A stretch of DNA of 64,000 nt from Dermanyssus gallinae (GCA_003439945.1 QVRM01004000.1:456384-520383), one strand, 5' to 3'; shown: positions 33,689 through 44,739, counted from the stretch's first letter. A program made the numbers and translations. Notes: generated from the sequence alone by a model not told the origin.

Positions 33689-33703
33689 AATATGTATATA
33701 TAT
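33657..33703. repeat. (TA)n array, right flank of Tc1-like element
   Basis: TA run, then TTTATAAATATGTATATATAT, echoing the interruption in the left flank. Confidence 0.93.
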
Positions 33704-34480
33704 GAATGAAAGGAAAATGATATGGGAAGGCGGGTCTGAATCTAATAAAGAAGCTGAAATGGAAAAAATGATAAGGTCGTGGCAAGAAGAATGGGATGCC
33801 ATCCCCGCAGGCTCATGAGGTTGTTCACTTCGCCTGCTCATCCCGGACATAAAGGAGTGGATTGACCGCCCGGCGGGAGAAATAAACTTTTTCCTACGCA
33901 GTGTTTCACTGGCCACGGTGATTTTCGAAGTTATCTATTACGTATAGGCAAAGCTCCCTCGGTAACCTGTGTGCACTCTGTGAACGACATTGACAATGGC
34001 CCCGAGCACACTCTCCTAAAATGCAAGGGACTAGAGCAGACAAGGACAACCGCCATAGCGCTGCTACTATTGAGATGGGCCAGAGAAGCAGGAAAACAAG
34101 GAGTCGGGATACCAAACCGAGAAGTAACATGAGAATGTTTGTGGAGTACATATGCAGCACAGCATCGGCATGGAAGCTGGGCGAGGAAATGGCAGCTGCG
34201 GTGATGAAAAAGAAAGCGGAGCTTGGCAGGAAGACAGAAGAGAATGGACAGCGCTTACGACATCAACAGATGACGTGGCTTGTAATCAAACGAGTTCGCA
34301 GGTGTTGGGACAAGCACGTCGGACTGGTGGAGGAACCCGTGAGTGACCTTGGCCAAATGATCCGTTAGGCGGTCGCCACTTCTCCTAATGGCCCATAGTA
34401 CTGTTCTATGGTTATCTGGCTCATTAGAGAGTGAAGCTTAAGGGGGGAGGTGTGTTTAGTGGGTAGTGGTCTTGGCAGAC
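33704..34480 (+). mobile_element. R1-clade LINE fragment, plus, 5'-truncated at (TA)n
   Basis: Starts immediately after the TA array. Plus-strand frames give EMEKMIRSWQEEWD, then IPDIKEWIDRPAGEINFFL, then LCE-x-DNGPEHTLLKC-KGL, which is the R1-clade ORF2 C-terminal order (alternating frames, several shifts). At 34449-34475 GTGTGTTTAGTGGGTAG may be a remnant of the tail signature. The frame at 34021-34368 is partly a shadow and partly the out-of-frame continuation. Confidence 0.65.
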
Positions 34481-34585
34481 TAACATTCAACCGCCAGGGT
34501 CGAGCATCACATTGCTCGAGAGAGGAAATACTCTGTACTCAAAGCGTGCGTAAAAAAACCCTCCTTCAAAAAAAATTTTTTTTTT

Positions 34586-34622
34586 ATATATATATATATA
34601 GAGAGAGAGAGAAAGAAAGAGA
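34586..34622. repeat. (TA)n then (GA)n compound repeat
   Basis: T tract, TA run to 34600, then GA/GAAA repeats. Confidence 0.9.
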
Positions 34623-34769
34623 CAAACACGTGTTAAACAGAAATACACTCAATGATGAACGGCAACTATGTGGTAACCTGTGAGGAGACAGGTGGCACAT
34701 ACCAATTTGTCGCCGCGGGCCCGAAGGACAGGGCTCGTAACAAACATTTGTAAGTTCACCGTTACTGCT

Positions 34770-34855
34770 AGTTAAGATATCCGCCCCAAGTTATACTGGA
34801 GAAAATGCTTATTTTATCATCAATCTTGGACCATTCAATCATGAACACTCTGTAT
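34770..34855 (+). repeat. Repeat Y, copy 2
   Basis: GATATCCGCCCC, GAAAATGCTTATTTTATCA and TTGGACCATTCAATCATGAACACTCTGTAT, same order and orientation as copy 1 at 32040-32130. The two copies bracket the Tc1-like element and the R1-clade fragment. Confidence 0.65.
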
Positions 34856-36237
34856 CGATAAGTGGCGAGCCGTAATAGCTATTGGGATCCCAACCGGTAA
34901 AAGGTACGCTTAGCGTGGTTCAGGCAGAATACCGGTGTTCTGCCTCAAGAGGGTCTGTCTGTCGTCGATACAGATGATCGTGTGCCGATCACCCGTAGCT
35001 ACGCTAAATTCTAGTCTGTGTCCTTCATTCATATAGTCGAAAACGCCAGTGCGTTACCGCTGTTCGGATTCGTGCAGTACAAACTCTGTACACGGCACTC
35101 ATCGTTTCTATTTAGGGTATGCCAGAAAACAAACAGCATTTCTGAAGCGCACACCATTTTGCACTTCGGAACTTTGGGATTTGTCGCACTGTCGAAATCT
35201 GAATTCTTGCCAGCACCAATCTGATTTGTGACATTAGTTAGTTTGTACAATACAATGGTTTGCACTGTCGTATTTAGTGCAAACAGGTAATGTGACGCAA
35301 TGGGCTTCCGCCATATTTTGTTTAACATAGACTCCTGCCATATTATGCATAAGATAGACTCCTGCCATAAAAAGTCTCAATACTACCTCATTGAGAAACA
35401 GCTAACGCATTTGCAAATAGTCGAAGTCGAGTTCAGATTCGCGGTCAGATCGTTTTGTGCTGCTGTGTTGTAAGTTGTGCCATGTTGTTTTGATTAGATA
35501 ATTAATTTATTAGAGCTCATATAATTGCACTACTAGCTGTGCGTAGATGTGCAACAATGTATTGTATTTTCGCTTGCTCATAGTACAGCGTAACGCCTTC
35601 GTGCGTGTGCTAGACATTGTGTTTTTGATACGCTTGTCCTTGGTGAAACTATCGCACGTATTGCAGTTCTGCCGATGTTAGTTGTGACGATCTAATATAT
35701 GGTTTGTGGATATCGTCCTTAGAACGTTTCATAGAGTGCATGTGTTTTTGCAAATTTCTTGTGTTCATTTTTAACGCAATTGGCTTATCATCTGCTCAGG
35801 CGTATGCGTTTCCTCAGTGATTTACGAACGTTGCTTTGTTGTTCTCACGAATGATGTATTCCCCTTGTTAAAGCAACCTGGCACGAACTGGTCGTAGGAA
35901 CAGCTAAAACGTCTTGTTTGACTCGCTTTGCATATTTATTGCATGGCCCCTCCGCACCGCTCTCGGGATTTTTCTAACGACCGCTGGGGATGCAATTAAC
36001 GTTCGAACTCTCCCAGCCAAATCTAACAAAACTACACAAAATCGGATATTGATCCCACGGGAGTTATTGTCTCAATGATCGGGCCTCTGTGTACGGTCAA
36101 ACAAAATGTCTCTTTCAGTTCATTGCCCGAATCCGAGAATTCTAGAACGGGTATTATTATTGCAAGCACAAGCGTGTCTTTCCGAGAAAAAAAACTGTTC
36201 GCCGGTATTCGGTTGGAATTGCTTAATAGTAATTTAG

Positions 36238-36238
<1 letters not shown>
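34856..36238. other. No gene recognised
   Basis: ATAGACTCCTGCCATA-type short direct repeats occur at about 35329 and 35354. Frames at 35018-35328 lack motifs. Confidence 0.45.
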
Positions 36239-36283
<45 letters not shown>

Positions 36284-36308
36284 GCAATCCGCCAGTAAAT
36301 TAGATTCC

Positions 36309-36364
<56 letters not shown>
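36239..36364. repeat. Two (TA)n arrays separated by 30 bp
   Basis: TA at 36239-36282 and 36311-36364 around a short unique segment (CGCAATCCGCCAGTAAATTA...). Confidence 0.95.
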
Positions 36365-36851
36365 CAAGAGTATTTTGAAGAGCTTCGATCGACTATTTAG
36401 GACAAAATAGCCTTAATCCTGGTGAGTGTTTGCGGACCAACCTGGAAGTGTTGAACTGTAAATTTTAATATGTACAAAAAGACGCCCAATAAATAGCAAA
36501 GGACAAGTGAATCGTGCTAAATGGTTTTCACTGCGTCCATGATGAAGAGCTTTAAGGCGTCTCCTAGGCAATAGATCCTTCACTATGACAACGCGCCATC
36601 CCACCAAGCTGAAAATGCTCAGGTTATTCCCGTTGCGTCTAGAATTAGGCTGTCGAAGTCCCTAGCCTATTTGAAGGTGTACACATATGTGTGTGAATCC
36701 ACCCTATCAATAAATACGTAGAGAATTATGTGGCAATCACATATACATCTAGACAATAATTCTACTTTAAAAAAGTCAAAGTTATATCCTGGAAATTTCA
36801 AAAACTTTATCCGGCATAGGCGGCACATGAAGCAGCGTATCCCTTTTCTTT
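36365..36851. other. No gene recognised
   Basis: Frames are short and without motifs. Confidence 0.45.
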
Positions 36852-36875
36852 TTATATATATATATATATATATAT
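36852..36875. repeat. (TA)n microsatellite
   Basis: Short TA run after a T-rich tract. Confidence 0.93.
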
Positions 36876-38036
36876 GCACGGGCTGTCATTGTCGTACAGG
36901 CCAGAACGCTAATTATGAACACAAAATCTCAGCGCCTTAGGCCACGCTTGTTTTTCATCCTGGAGTTTTTGTTCTTCTTTGAGATTGTCATGAGTCAGCC
37001 GCACCAATGGGCGTTCTTCTAAATTTCACAGCCTTATCATGCACTTTTCTTTGTTCCGAGACAATTGCCTGTGATGAAACAGTGGTTCAAAAGAACGACT
37101 TCAATACCTCAAACTGGTATAATAACCAAACGTGCTAAAAGTATGAGAAGCCGAAAACATGCTTCACAAACCCTAAACATTTATGGTAAGCGGCATGAAT
37201 TAATATTATGAATCAGGCATGTATGAGGGAGCTAATATTACTAGAGCGTGTGGACTAAATAGAATTACGTTAGCAAGAGAAGCAATGATTTTTCATATAG
37301 CGGTAATATTCATTTTAAAAAAGATTCTGCTAAATATACTCCTAAACGTTGATTTGGGTCAACCGTTTTATTATCTTAATTCGTCTATACAAAGCCAACT
37401 CTGCTTATATTTTATCCTAAAGAGTTCTTCAGATTCTTCAGATATGGGAGCAACACAATATTATACTAGCCATTGATGTTGTATTACATTCACATTATTC
37501 CTGTCAGTGCTTACCTTCCGCACAGTTTTCCTAAGGACATTTACGTTTAGAGAACACCTACAAGTTTGCGTGTTAGTATTTATTTAATAAACGTACTCGA
37601 AACTGGGAGAATATTAGACAACAAAAGAAAGTTGTTCGAAAAAGCTGTTCACAAAGGTTTTCTTTGCAGCGGCATTTGCGCTTAAATTTGCGTCACTACG
37701 TGTTGGTATTAAGACCTTCTTAAAAAAAAGTATTGCAATACAGAGACGAACGGTCTCGCGCGGTAGGGTCACTGGTTGCTGGTCAGACCGGGCAGGATTG
37801 AACAGGCATGGTTCCAATTTCGATTTGACGTCAATAAACAATTCAGACTGCGGCCGCGCGATAGACTTGCGGCACGGTTTCCTTCTGTCTGGTCATTTTG
37901 CCTTGATGCTTGAGATCTGTTGAGACTGCAGCAGTTTGTCAATTGTTTTTCTCCAGGCGGTCGTTATTCATTTCTAGTCCCGCCGTTTTCGTTTGATGAG
38001 GTATTTCACAAGAGTGAGCACATCAGACTCTAAGTT
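36876..38036. other. No gene recognised
   Basis: GCGCGGTAGGGTCACTGG...GGTTCCAATTTC at about 37757-37820 faintly recalls polymerase III boxes but is not convincing. No coding motif. Confidence 0.4.
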
Positions 38037-38168
38037 CAGTCGAGCCCGGTGGCGTAGTGCATTCTCCTGAGCCTCACGACCGGAGGAGACACATAGGTGG
38101 GCGGGTTCGAGCCCCACCGTTGCACATACGTTGTATTTACGGGGATCTGTTTATTAAGCAACGGGGGA
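38037..38168 (+). mobile_element. tRNA-derived SINE (family S1), copy 4, plus, 3'-truncated
   Basis: Well-preserved head GTCGAGCCCGGTGGCGTAGTG, B box GGTTCGAGCCCCACC at 38104, then the beginning of the body (TTGTATTTACGGGGATCTGTTTA). The copy stops after TTAAGCAACG, lacking the GCGAAAAGCAGT and TTAAATCTTGG part. Confidence 0.88.
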
Positions 38169-39234
38169 CTACACTTCGCACCTGCAGCTGTTCTTTGTCT
38201 TATCTTTATCCTGCATTTGAGGAGGACGTGCACTTGAGATGCATCCACAACTGACAATCAATGCATTTCATCTGAGTTGCTCTTTCCATTCTCTCAAGTT
38301 GTAATTTTAGCAGACGAGTCTATCTTTGATCGTTTTGGTGTTCTTTGAAACCTCAATGGTTTGGTCCAATGGCATCAAACCGAGCAATGCTAGACAGTAA
38401 ATTGCCAAGATCAAAAATAATGGAATAGCTTGTGGTAGTGTGTGGTATCGCATAGATCATTTAGCTGACTGACTGGCAACTCTGATGTCACGGCTCTTTC
38501 ATAAAAAAATGATTAAATTCGATCCCAAATCCTAAGTGTTCTGTTTGGATTCAAGTACGCTTCATATGTGTGATTATGCTTTTCCTAGGCAACTGACGCT
38601 GTCGTAGTTAAATGTGTTTTATATCGAAGTGCAACCCGAGCTGGGTAGGGTCGCAAAAGAGATTTTACATCACTGCGTGCTGTTAAGCTGCAAAGCATGG
38701 CGTGTTGTTAACAAACGCAGATATTAATATGCTTGAAAACGTGCGTAGCCTTTCATTTATCAAAAGGCATCACATTTGCTGCATGATGTACGTATCTTCC
38801 GATGGCCGTTGTAACACCACTCTTTAGAATATTGCCGTATCTGTCGTACGTAAAATAGCCAACACTAGTTGTAAATGAGCACAGACAAAGGCAGGTTCGA
38901 CCGGAACAGCACAGAGTTCTTGGCGAAACACCCACAGAATCTGCTAAAGTACCTGTTCGAGAAGAGGAAATGAGCTCGGAGTTGCGAGTTCGTTCCAAAG
39001 TCGACTACATTGTCTATTAAGTGAAACGTCTCGAGGCGTATCGGGCTTTCCCCTCTCTCTCTCTGAAATAGTCATCGGAAACTTCCTCTAGACCGGGGTT
39101 ATTGCTTGAAGTCCTGCTGTGTTTGCTTTTGAGAGGATAATACCGTACACTTGCTCTCGGGTCGTCGCAAAAGCCTATTATTGCCTCTCTAAAGTAGAGC
39201 GAAAAAAATATATATACGCATACAGACCACTCAT
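38169..39234. other. No gene recognised
   Basis: Only short frames without motif; CT run near 39052-39064. Confidence 0.45.
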
Positions 39235-39260
39235 GTATATATATATATATATATATATAT
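39235..39260. repeat. (TA)n microsatellite
   Basis: Uninterrupted TA run. Confidence 0.93.
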
Positions 39261-40506
39261 TTTGCGTCCCACTCTACCGCGGATCTAACAACGACGCCCG
39301 GTGTGCATCACGCATTTTACCAGTTACCTCTATGAAAAAAAACTGCCTACTAAAGTATAAATGCGGTGTCTATGCTCCATTTGTCTGGTAAGCATCTAAT
39401 GGCGACACGACGTCACATCCGTCGGGGTCAAAAGACAACTTGACTTTTTATGTTGCGTGTACTAAAAAGATACAGGCCGCGCTACACACCGTGGGCTTAT
39501 CGCCAACGGGACTGCAACTTCAACGGTAATGGAACAAATCCGAATACCTACCTTTACTGCCAATTTGGATTGAAGCACTGTATGTAGGAAGCCTTAGGTG
39601 CGAGCTCTGTTCAGCAACAGCCTATGCACTTCTTAAAAAAACTCTGCGCCTCCCGCAGAGCAAAGCAAACTACACGGGGCCTTCGCCATAACGAGTCATG
39701 GAACATTTTTTCACTACAAGTACCTCAATACTCGTTCGATTGTAACTTTATGGCTTTTATCAAGGATATTTGAAAATTTTAAAGTATGCTGCAAAAATAC
39801 ACTACGTTAAGGGGCCTTAAGTCCGCCATTTGAAGTGGGTGGATGAAAATAAGTTCCGAAACGTGTCATTTCAGCTACAAGCGGAAAAGTTTGTTTGCGA
39901 CAGATTGCTCGATATTGTAACGTTGTTGTGTTACGCTGGTCCGCTCGGGGGATGTAGACTCAGCCGGACAGGTACTGCAGCACGAGGAACTCAGGAACGA
40001 AGAATGACAAAGCGTAGCATATGGTCTAGTGCATGACCGAGCAACGAGTGTGTTTTAAGCCAGGCTGGTCGGTCTATTTAATGACTCACAAGACACCGCG
40101 GCGTGCTGACACCCAAAAGAGTCTCAGAACCCGCTCTCAAATCGGTCGAAATTTACAGTGGTTTGTGTTTGTTTCGTATACGAATACAGGTTAATTTAGG
40201 TCTGACTTAGATTGCCGATCATAGGGCGACCCTCTCCAGGTGTCGACCGATGATCGTTTTGGAACGGCGGATGTCGTTGGTGTTTCGGCGCGAAAGGCTG
40301 TCGTTGGTTGAGACATGTATCGGTCGGTGAACGTTGGACGCTGTGGCCGTTGGACGTGGTCGGTTAGAGTAGATTTGAATTGCGCTGTGATGCACACAGT
40401 GACTTCGTCACAATATTATAAAGGCTAAAAGCGGATATAATCAAAATAGATAGGTTCGCCTTGAAATATCGGGTGCTTTATGAATTGACACTTTGGCTGT
40501 CGTACC

Positions 40507-40508
<2 letters not shown>
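39261..40508. other. No gene recognised
   Basis: GTTGG-rich sequence around 40270-40370. No motif. Confidence 0.45.

Positions 40509-40545
<37 letters not shown>
40509..40545. repeat. (TA)n microsatellite
   Basis: TA run ending in TTTATTG. Confidence 0.95.
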
Positions 40546-40548
<3 letters not shown>

Positions 40549-41138
40549 TGCACCTATTTCACTCATACGAGTATGAATATAACATCGATACTTATATTGA
40601 TGTCAGCTGCTTTAGGTACGCCATTCGAAAGAGGCAATGCAGTGATTTCTTCGCAAGAGCCAGACAGGCAGACGCAGCATGATGTGTACTTCTCGAAAAA
40701 GTTTGTTTACGAACAGACTAAAAGATGATACCCATGAACTAGGTATATTAGTATAGACGTGGCGTTTGTCACATGCAAGACCAGGTCAGGGGTGAGGGGC
40801 ACTAAAAATATCTAGATCTCCAACCTCTCAACGGACTTGTTTAGTTCTATTTTCCTCATTCAAAGACAAATACTTGAAATAGTACAGTACGCAGCGTCTT
40901 CAGCTTTAGTTAAATTATTTCAACGACCGGTGCACAGCCTAATAAAGTGGTGTATATTGTGAAACATCTTTCAAGCTAAACAAAGTTTGTCCGAGTGAGA
41001 TGTCATCTTCGTCAAGACTGAGTTGAGTTTCTGTGTTGCAAAAGTTCTAGGCCCCGTGTGCAACACAGTTAAGTACCTCTGGTCAACAATAGCCAGTTTT
41101 TCACCTGCTCTGAACGGGATTCACAACATTTTGCACAT

Positions 41139-41140
<2 letters not shown>
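40546..41140. other. No gene recognised
   Basis: No motif or shared repeat seen. Confidence 0.45.
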
Positions 41141-41178
<38 letters not shown>

Positions 41179-41196
41179 TACATAGATAGAGAGAGA
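41141..41196. repeat. (TA)n then (GA)n compound repeat
   Basis: TA run to about 41172, then AAATATACATAGATAGAGAGAGAG. Confidence 0.93.
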
Positions 41197-41324
41197 GCGC
41201 GGATTAACAACGTCTAATAATTTAAATTCACAATTGAACCGAAATCACTAAGGTCCTTCAGTTTGTTGTGCGGCATTTATTAGCTACACATAGGCCAAAT
41301 TTCGCCAAACGGTGGCAGCGTGTG

Positions 41325-42440
41325 TTGTTTGAGTTTAATTTAATAAAGTGAAGACAACGAGGTCTTCAATAAATCGAAAATGGAGAAGTAAAGAGTTAGC
41401 ACTAAATTATGTGTTAAAAAAACGAATTCCTATGTACTAAAGTGTTAGAATTATCACAAACTGCTTATGCAGTGTCCCGGAATACTGTGTTTACGTAGTA
41501 TCATTGATTTCGCGACGAACGTGAAAACGCCGAAGATGACCCCGTCTAGGAAGGCCTTCGACGTCCATAACAAAGTAAATTGTTGAAAAAGTTCGTAATA
41601 TCGTACTCGCAAAAATACACCGGAATACTATCAGGAAGATAGCTGAGAAATTGGAGATATATTATGGTTGTAACAATCTTAATTGACCTTTTTCGCATCA
41701 GAAGGCTGGCAGCGAAGTTCATTCTGAAAACGTCAAATTTCTAGTCAATGAACGCCCGTCGCGAATTGTCCAAATTAATCATTCAAGCGGTAGCAGAAAT
41801 CCTAGATTATTTTAGAGCGTGCTGATAGGAAACAAGTAATGGGTCATGATATCGAGACCAAAGCCCAATCTCCTCAGTGCATCCAAGGAAAGAGTCAACT
41901 GAAGTAGCTCAAGCCGAGCAGATACCACATTAACTGGTTATTTTGACTGTTTTGGTCGACTACAATGGAATCACTGTCACGAATCTTTACCACCTGGTTT
42001 TACGGTCTGCTGATAGGGAGTACTGCCGCGGAACTTTAGGAAGATTGCACGAGCATGTCTAACGTACGAGGCATACACTTTGGGCCAATAACTCTTGGAT
42101 CTTCCATCACGACACCGCACTGGCGCACATACTACTGATTCCGGATTATTTAATGAACTATTTGGTTTCCATAATTCACAAACTTCCTGTTCATTCGCGG
42201 GCCTGGCTCCGCGCGACTTTTTCTTGTTCCCTCGTAAACAAAAATTAGAAAAGACAACGTTTCGAGACTAGAGAGGAGGCAAATACATTTCCCAGGAGCA
42301 ACTCAACTCGATTCCGATCCGACAGCTGCGTTTGAAAAATATTTCGAAGAGTGGAATTTTTTCCACTCTTCGAAATATTTTGATTATAGATATTAAATGG
42401 CAAATGTTGACATTGCAGCCGGCGTAAGCTATTTTTAAGC
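41325..42440 (+). pseudogene. mariner transposase relic
   Basis: A full-length but heavily shifted mariner-family transposase is readable on the plus strand in three frames. At about 41545 the segment before the linker appears. At 41848, GHDIETKAQSPQ corresponds to the GYDIETKAQSSQW stretch after the first catalytic Asp. At 42080, LWANNSWIFHHDTALAH holds the second Asp in the HHDxAxAH motif. At 42205, LAPRDFFLFPRK matches PDLAPxDFFLFPKLK with the third Asp. At 42325, AAFEKYFEEW matches the family's C-terminal AFQKCFEDWKKR. Many stops and at least four frameshifts make it inactive. Terminal inverted repeats were not identified. Confidence 0.85.
42336..42381. repeat. Perfect 21-bp hairpin with TTTT loop
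   Basis: Arms 42336-42356 and 42361-42381 are exact reverse complements. The left arm is the mariner C-terminal coding sequence (EKYFEEW) and the right arm is an inverted copy of it, so a local inverted duplication took place inside the relic. Confidence 0.93.
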
Positions 42441-42560
42441 AAACAAATACACCTTGGAAGATTTAAAAAGAACTCCTATATATATTATTATTTATTTATT
42501 AACACCCGGGCTGGGTAAGTGTGTTCATGTTACATCACAGTTTTCCACACAACAATCGAT

Positions 42561-42776
42561 CTAGCGTTTTGCCAGTTCTGCTATGGACCGAACCGCCGGA
42601 CAAACCGCGGCGTGGTATTTATCACATTTACTCCAGCATTCTTTGCATCGACATTCGTCTTGTGGTTCATGGAAGCCCTCTACATTGCATAGAACGTAAT
42701 GAAATCCGTGGGCTGCAAAGGCCGTTGTTAAATGGCGATCTTTTACCCCGCTAGCCCTCCACCCAGTGCTTCTCAT
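42561..42776 (-). pseudogene. LINE B C-terminal CxC...KYHA zinc cluster
   Basis: The 71-codon frame ends the element's ORF. It contains CRCKECWSKCDKYHAAVC, giving C-x-C-x2-C-x3-C-x3-H-x3-C, followed by about 13 residues to the stop. The same spacing and KYHA core occur in LINE A. It is shifted out of frame relative to the thumb segment upstream. Confidence 0.65.
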
Positions 42777-42892
42777 TGCTGCTGTCCCATAAATTCCTAT
42801 GTCTACCTCGCTTATTTTGGTTCGCTAATTTTGCATATAAACGTCAAAGGCGCACGTCTTCTTCAGATTCCATCGTTTTTGTAGCTCCTCTG

Positions 42893-43394
42893 TCAGCAGT
42901 GGACCACCCTATTTCTGCATGTATTTGAAAGCGCAAAAACCCTCTTTAGAAAGAAAAATCTTACCCCATCGATTAAACGCAATTCGTCTACTCCCACCTT
43001 ATCCCATATTAGTGAAATGCCATATGTGGCGATGGGCGCTATCTGTATCCCAAAAAGGGCTACTGCTGCATCGACCGAAAGCTTATGTGGACATTTCATT
43101 GCCGCGGCTGCGATAGTGGCCTTCCTAACCCTCTCCTGGATGTGTGATCGAAAACTACTGCCCATTGTTGTTAAGGTGAGCCCTAGGTATGTGAATTTAT
43201 TTACAAATTTTAATTCCCCTGATTTGAAGTACGTCATCAATGGCCAGACGGCCGCCCCTTCGGAATTTCATGGCTACTGTCTTTTCCCAATTAACCTTTA
43301 AGCCCATTTCATCCATGAATGTAACTAGCCGATCCATTGCTTGCTTCACTCTGAAAAGGCTACAACTAAATATTACTACATCATCTGCGTACAT
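42893..43394 (-). pseudogene. LINE B RT catalytic motif C and thumb
   Basis: Minus frame 43197-43394 begins MYADDVVIFS (the YADD catalytic motif) and continues to KVNWEKTVAMKFRRGG. After a shift, frame 42893-43240 has FVNKFTYLGLTLTTMGSS and RVRKATIAAAAMK (thumb and connection). A one-base slip near 43400 separates YADD from the preceding palm frame. Confidence 0.8.
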
Positions 43395-44040
43395 TAAAAC
43401 CTTGGCCCACTCTCGAGTCCAGCCCGCCCTTGTCGTTCAGGGAGCCGACCCAGAAGAACGGAAAACAGTAGTGGACTCAGTCCATCGCCCTGCGCGACAC
43501 CTGTAGTTTGAATTACCTCCCCCGCAATGCCAACCCCGTTGTCAATCAGCACCGTGTTTTGTTTTAAGATGCTGATGAGCAACCTCAGCATTGCTCCCGG
43601 CACTCCCATTTTAGCTAGCTCTTTAACTATCTTATCCCTTGGCGCTATGTCAAACGCCGCCTTTAAATCTACAAACACAGCATATAGGCAATTCTTCGGC
43701 CTGGACAGAGTATCCCAGATTGCTCCGAGCAGCCCTTCAATTGCTGAGTTAGTTGACCTTCCCTTCCTAAATCCATGCTGTTCCTCTGGTATTACCCCCC
43801 TTTCCTCTAAGAAAGACTCCAATCTCCTAGCTATTATTCCTGAAAATATCTTGTATGGGCAGCTCTTTATTGCTATTCCCCTTCAAGCCTCTGGTTCCGT
43901 TTCTATACCTTTTCGTTTGGGAATGACAATTAATGTCGCTTCCCTCCAGGCCTGTGGAATTTCCCCAGTGTTTAAGCATTCATTGAATAGAGCTTGCCAG
44001 CATGGCGCGAGAGAACCCCAATCCTTTCTCAGGTGCTCCG
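43394..44040 (-). pseudogene. LINE B RT fingers and palm
   Basis: The minus frame runs from the ORF1 join through WQALFNECLNTGEIPQAWRE (fingers) and one in-frame stop (TGA, about 43885). It continues as IPEEQHGFRKGRSTNSAI, AVFVDLKAAFDIAPRDKI (motif A, catalytic Asp) and TTGVAQGDGLSPLLFSVLL (motif B). With the YADD motif in the next frame this is a nearly complete RT core. It would prime reverse transcription at the target. Confidence 0.82.
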
Positions 44041-44655
44041 TAGAGCCACACTTTCTGCATCTCGGATTAAGAAGTTTACAGTTGGCTGCAAAATGATCCT
44101 CGCGGATACCTTTACGTTGGCTAACTCCTGAAGCGATAGTAGCGTGGCTCTATCTTCTTCAGCCTCAACCACGATTAAGAGCTCTCTGCTTTTTGTAAAA
44201 CGCGGTTCTTCCATCTTTCCTTTGACATGCTTAGCGATAAAGTCACATACATCGTTGAAATGTAGCTCCAAGGAGTTGTCGTCCGTTGAAAATATTACTC
44301 CCCCTTTTTTTTCTACTACCACCTTTGGCGCACGAGCTCGCCTAGACCGGGTCACCGTGATAAACTCCGATTCGTCCGGAACGTCTTAACCGTCACCGCC
44401 ATCCTCGGTAGGCTCGCTTGTGACTCCCACGGTCGCTGAGTGAGCCACTGCCTGTGATATACGCATATCTTTGCTGCGAGTGTCTTCCACAGGACTTGAT
44501 GCAACGCGCTTCCCGCATCCCGCCTTTGGACGGTGGGCCGGACCGCCCGCATCGTTGGTTGGACCAGCAATGCATCCATCCGCCTCTTTGTCCACATGCA
44601 CGTACGCAGGCACGTCACGTTCCACCTCTTTTGTTGGTGTTCGCTGTATCGGCAT
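44029..44655 (-). pseudogene. LINE B ORF1 (RNA-binding protein) with one stop
   Basis: Starts MPIQRTPTKEVERDV. Hydrophilic N-terminal 90 residues, one stop (TAA) after DGGDG, then in the same frame an Arg/Lys-rich stretch (TVTRSRRARAPKVVVEKKGG) and an RRM-like part (SLELHFNDVCDFIAKHVKGK, SRELLIVVEAEEDRATLL). After a one-base slip at about 44085 comes NPRCRKCGSTEHLRKD-W, a CCHC knuckle in which the last Cys position is replaced because the sequence joins RT there. Such proteins coat LINE RNA. Confidence 0.7.
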
Positions 44656-44739
44656 GGCTAGCTATTGCTGCGCCGCGCCTGTTTACAAACAAAGTACCGT
44701 TTGTTTATCATGCAGTCGCCGGGCAGAGTGAAGTTCGTG

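Larger units (their letters stand above)
42485..44690 (-). mobile_element. LINE B: ORF1-RT LINE with endonuclease deletion, minus
   Basis: Minus-strand non-LTR element read right to left: ORF1 (44655-44030), an abrupt join to RT (about 44040-43200), thumb (43240-42893), C-terminal Cys/His cluster (42776-42561) and a 3' end TTACCCAGCCCGGGTGTTAATAAATAAATAATA at about 42519-42490. The whole apurinic-type endonuclease is missing. The C-terminal cluster is shared with LINE A. The tail block recurs near 29798. RT motifs are well conserved, so decay is moderate. Confidence 0.82.

Noticed and set aside
37746..37830. Possible tRNA or SINE head
   Set aside because: Boxes too degenerate and no stem pairing seen.
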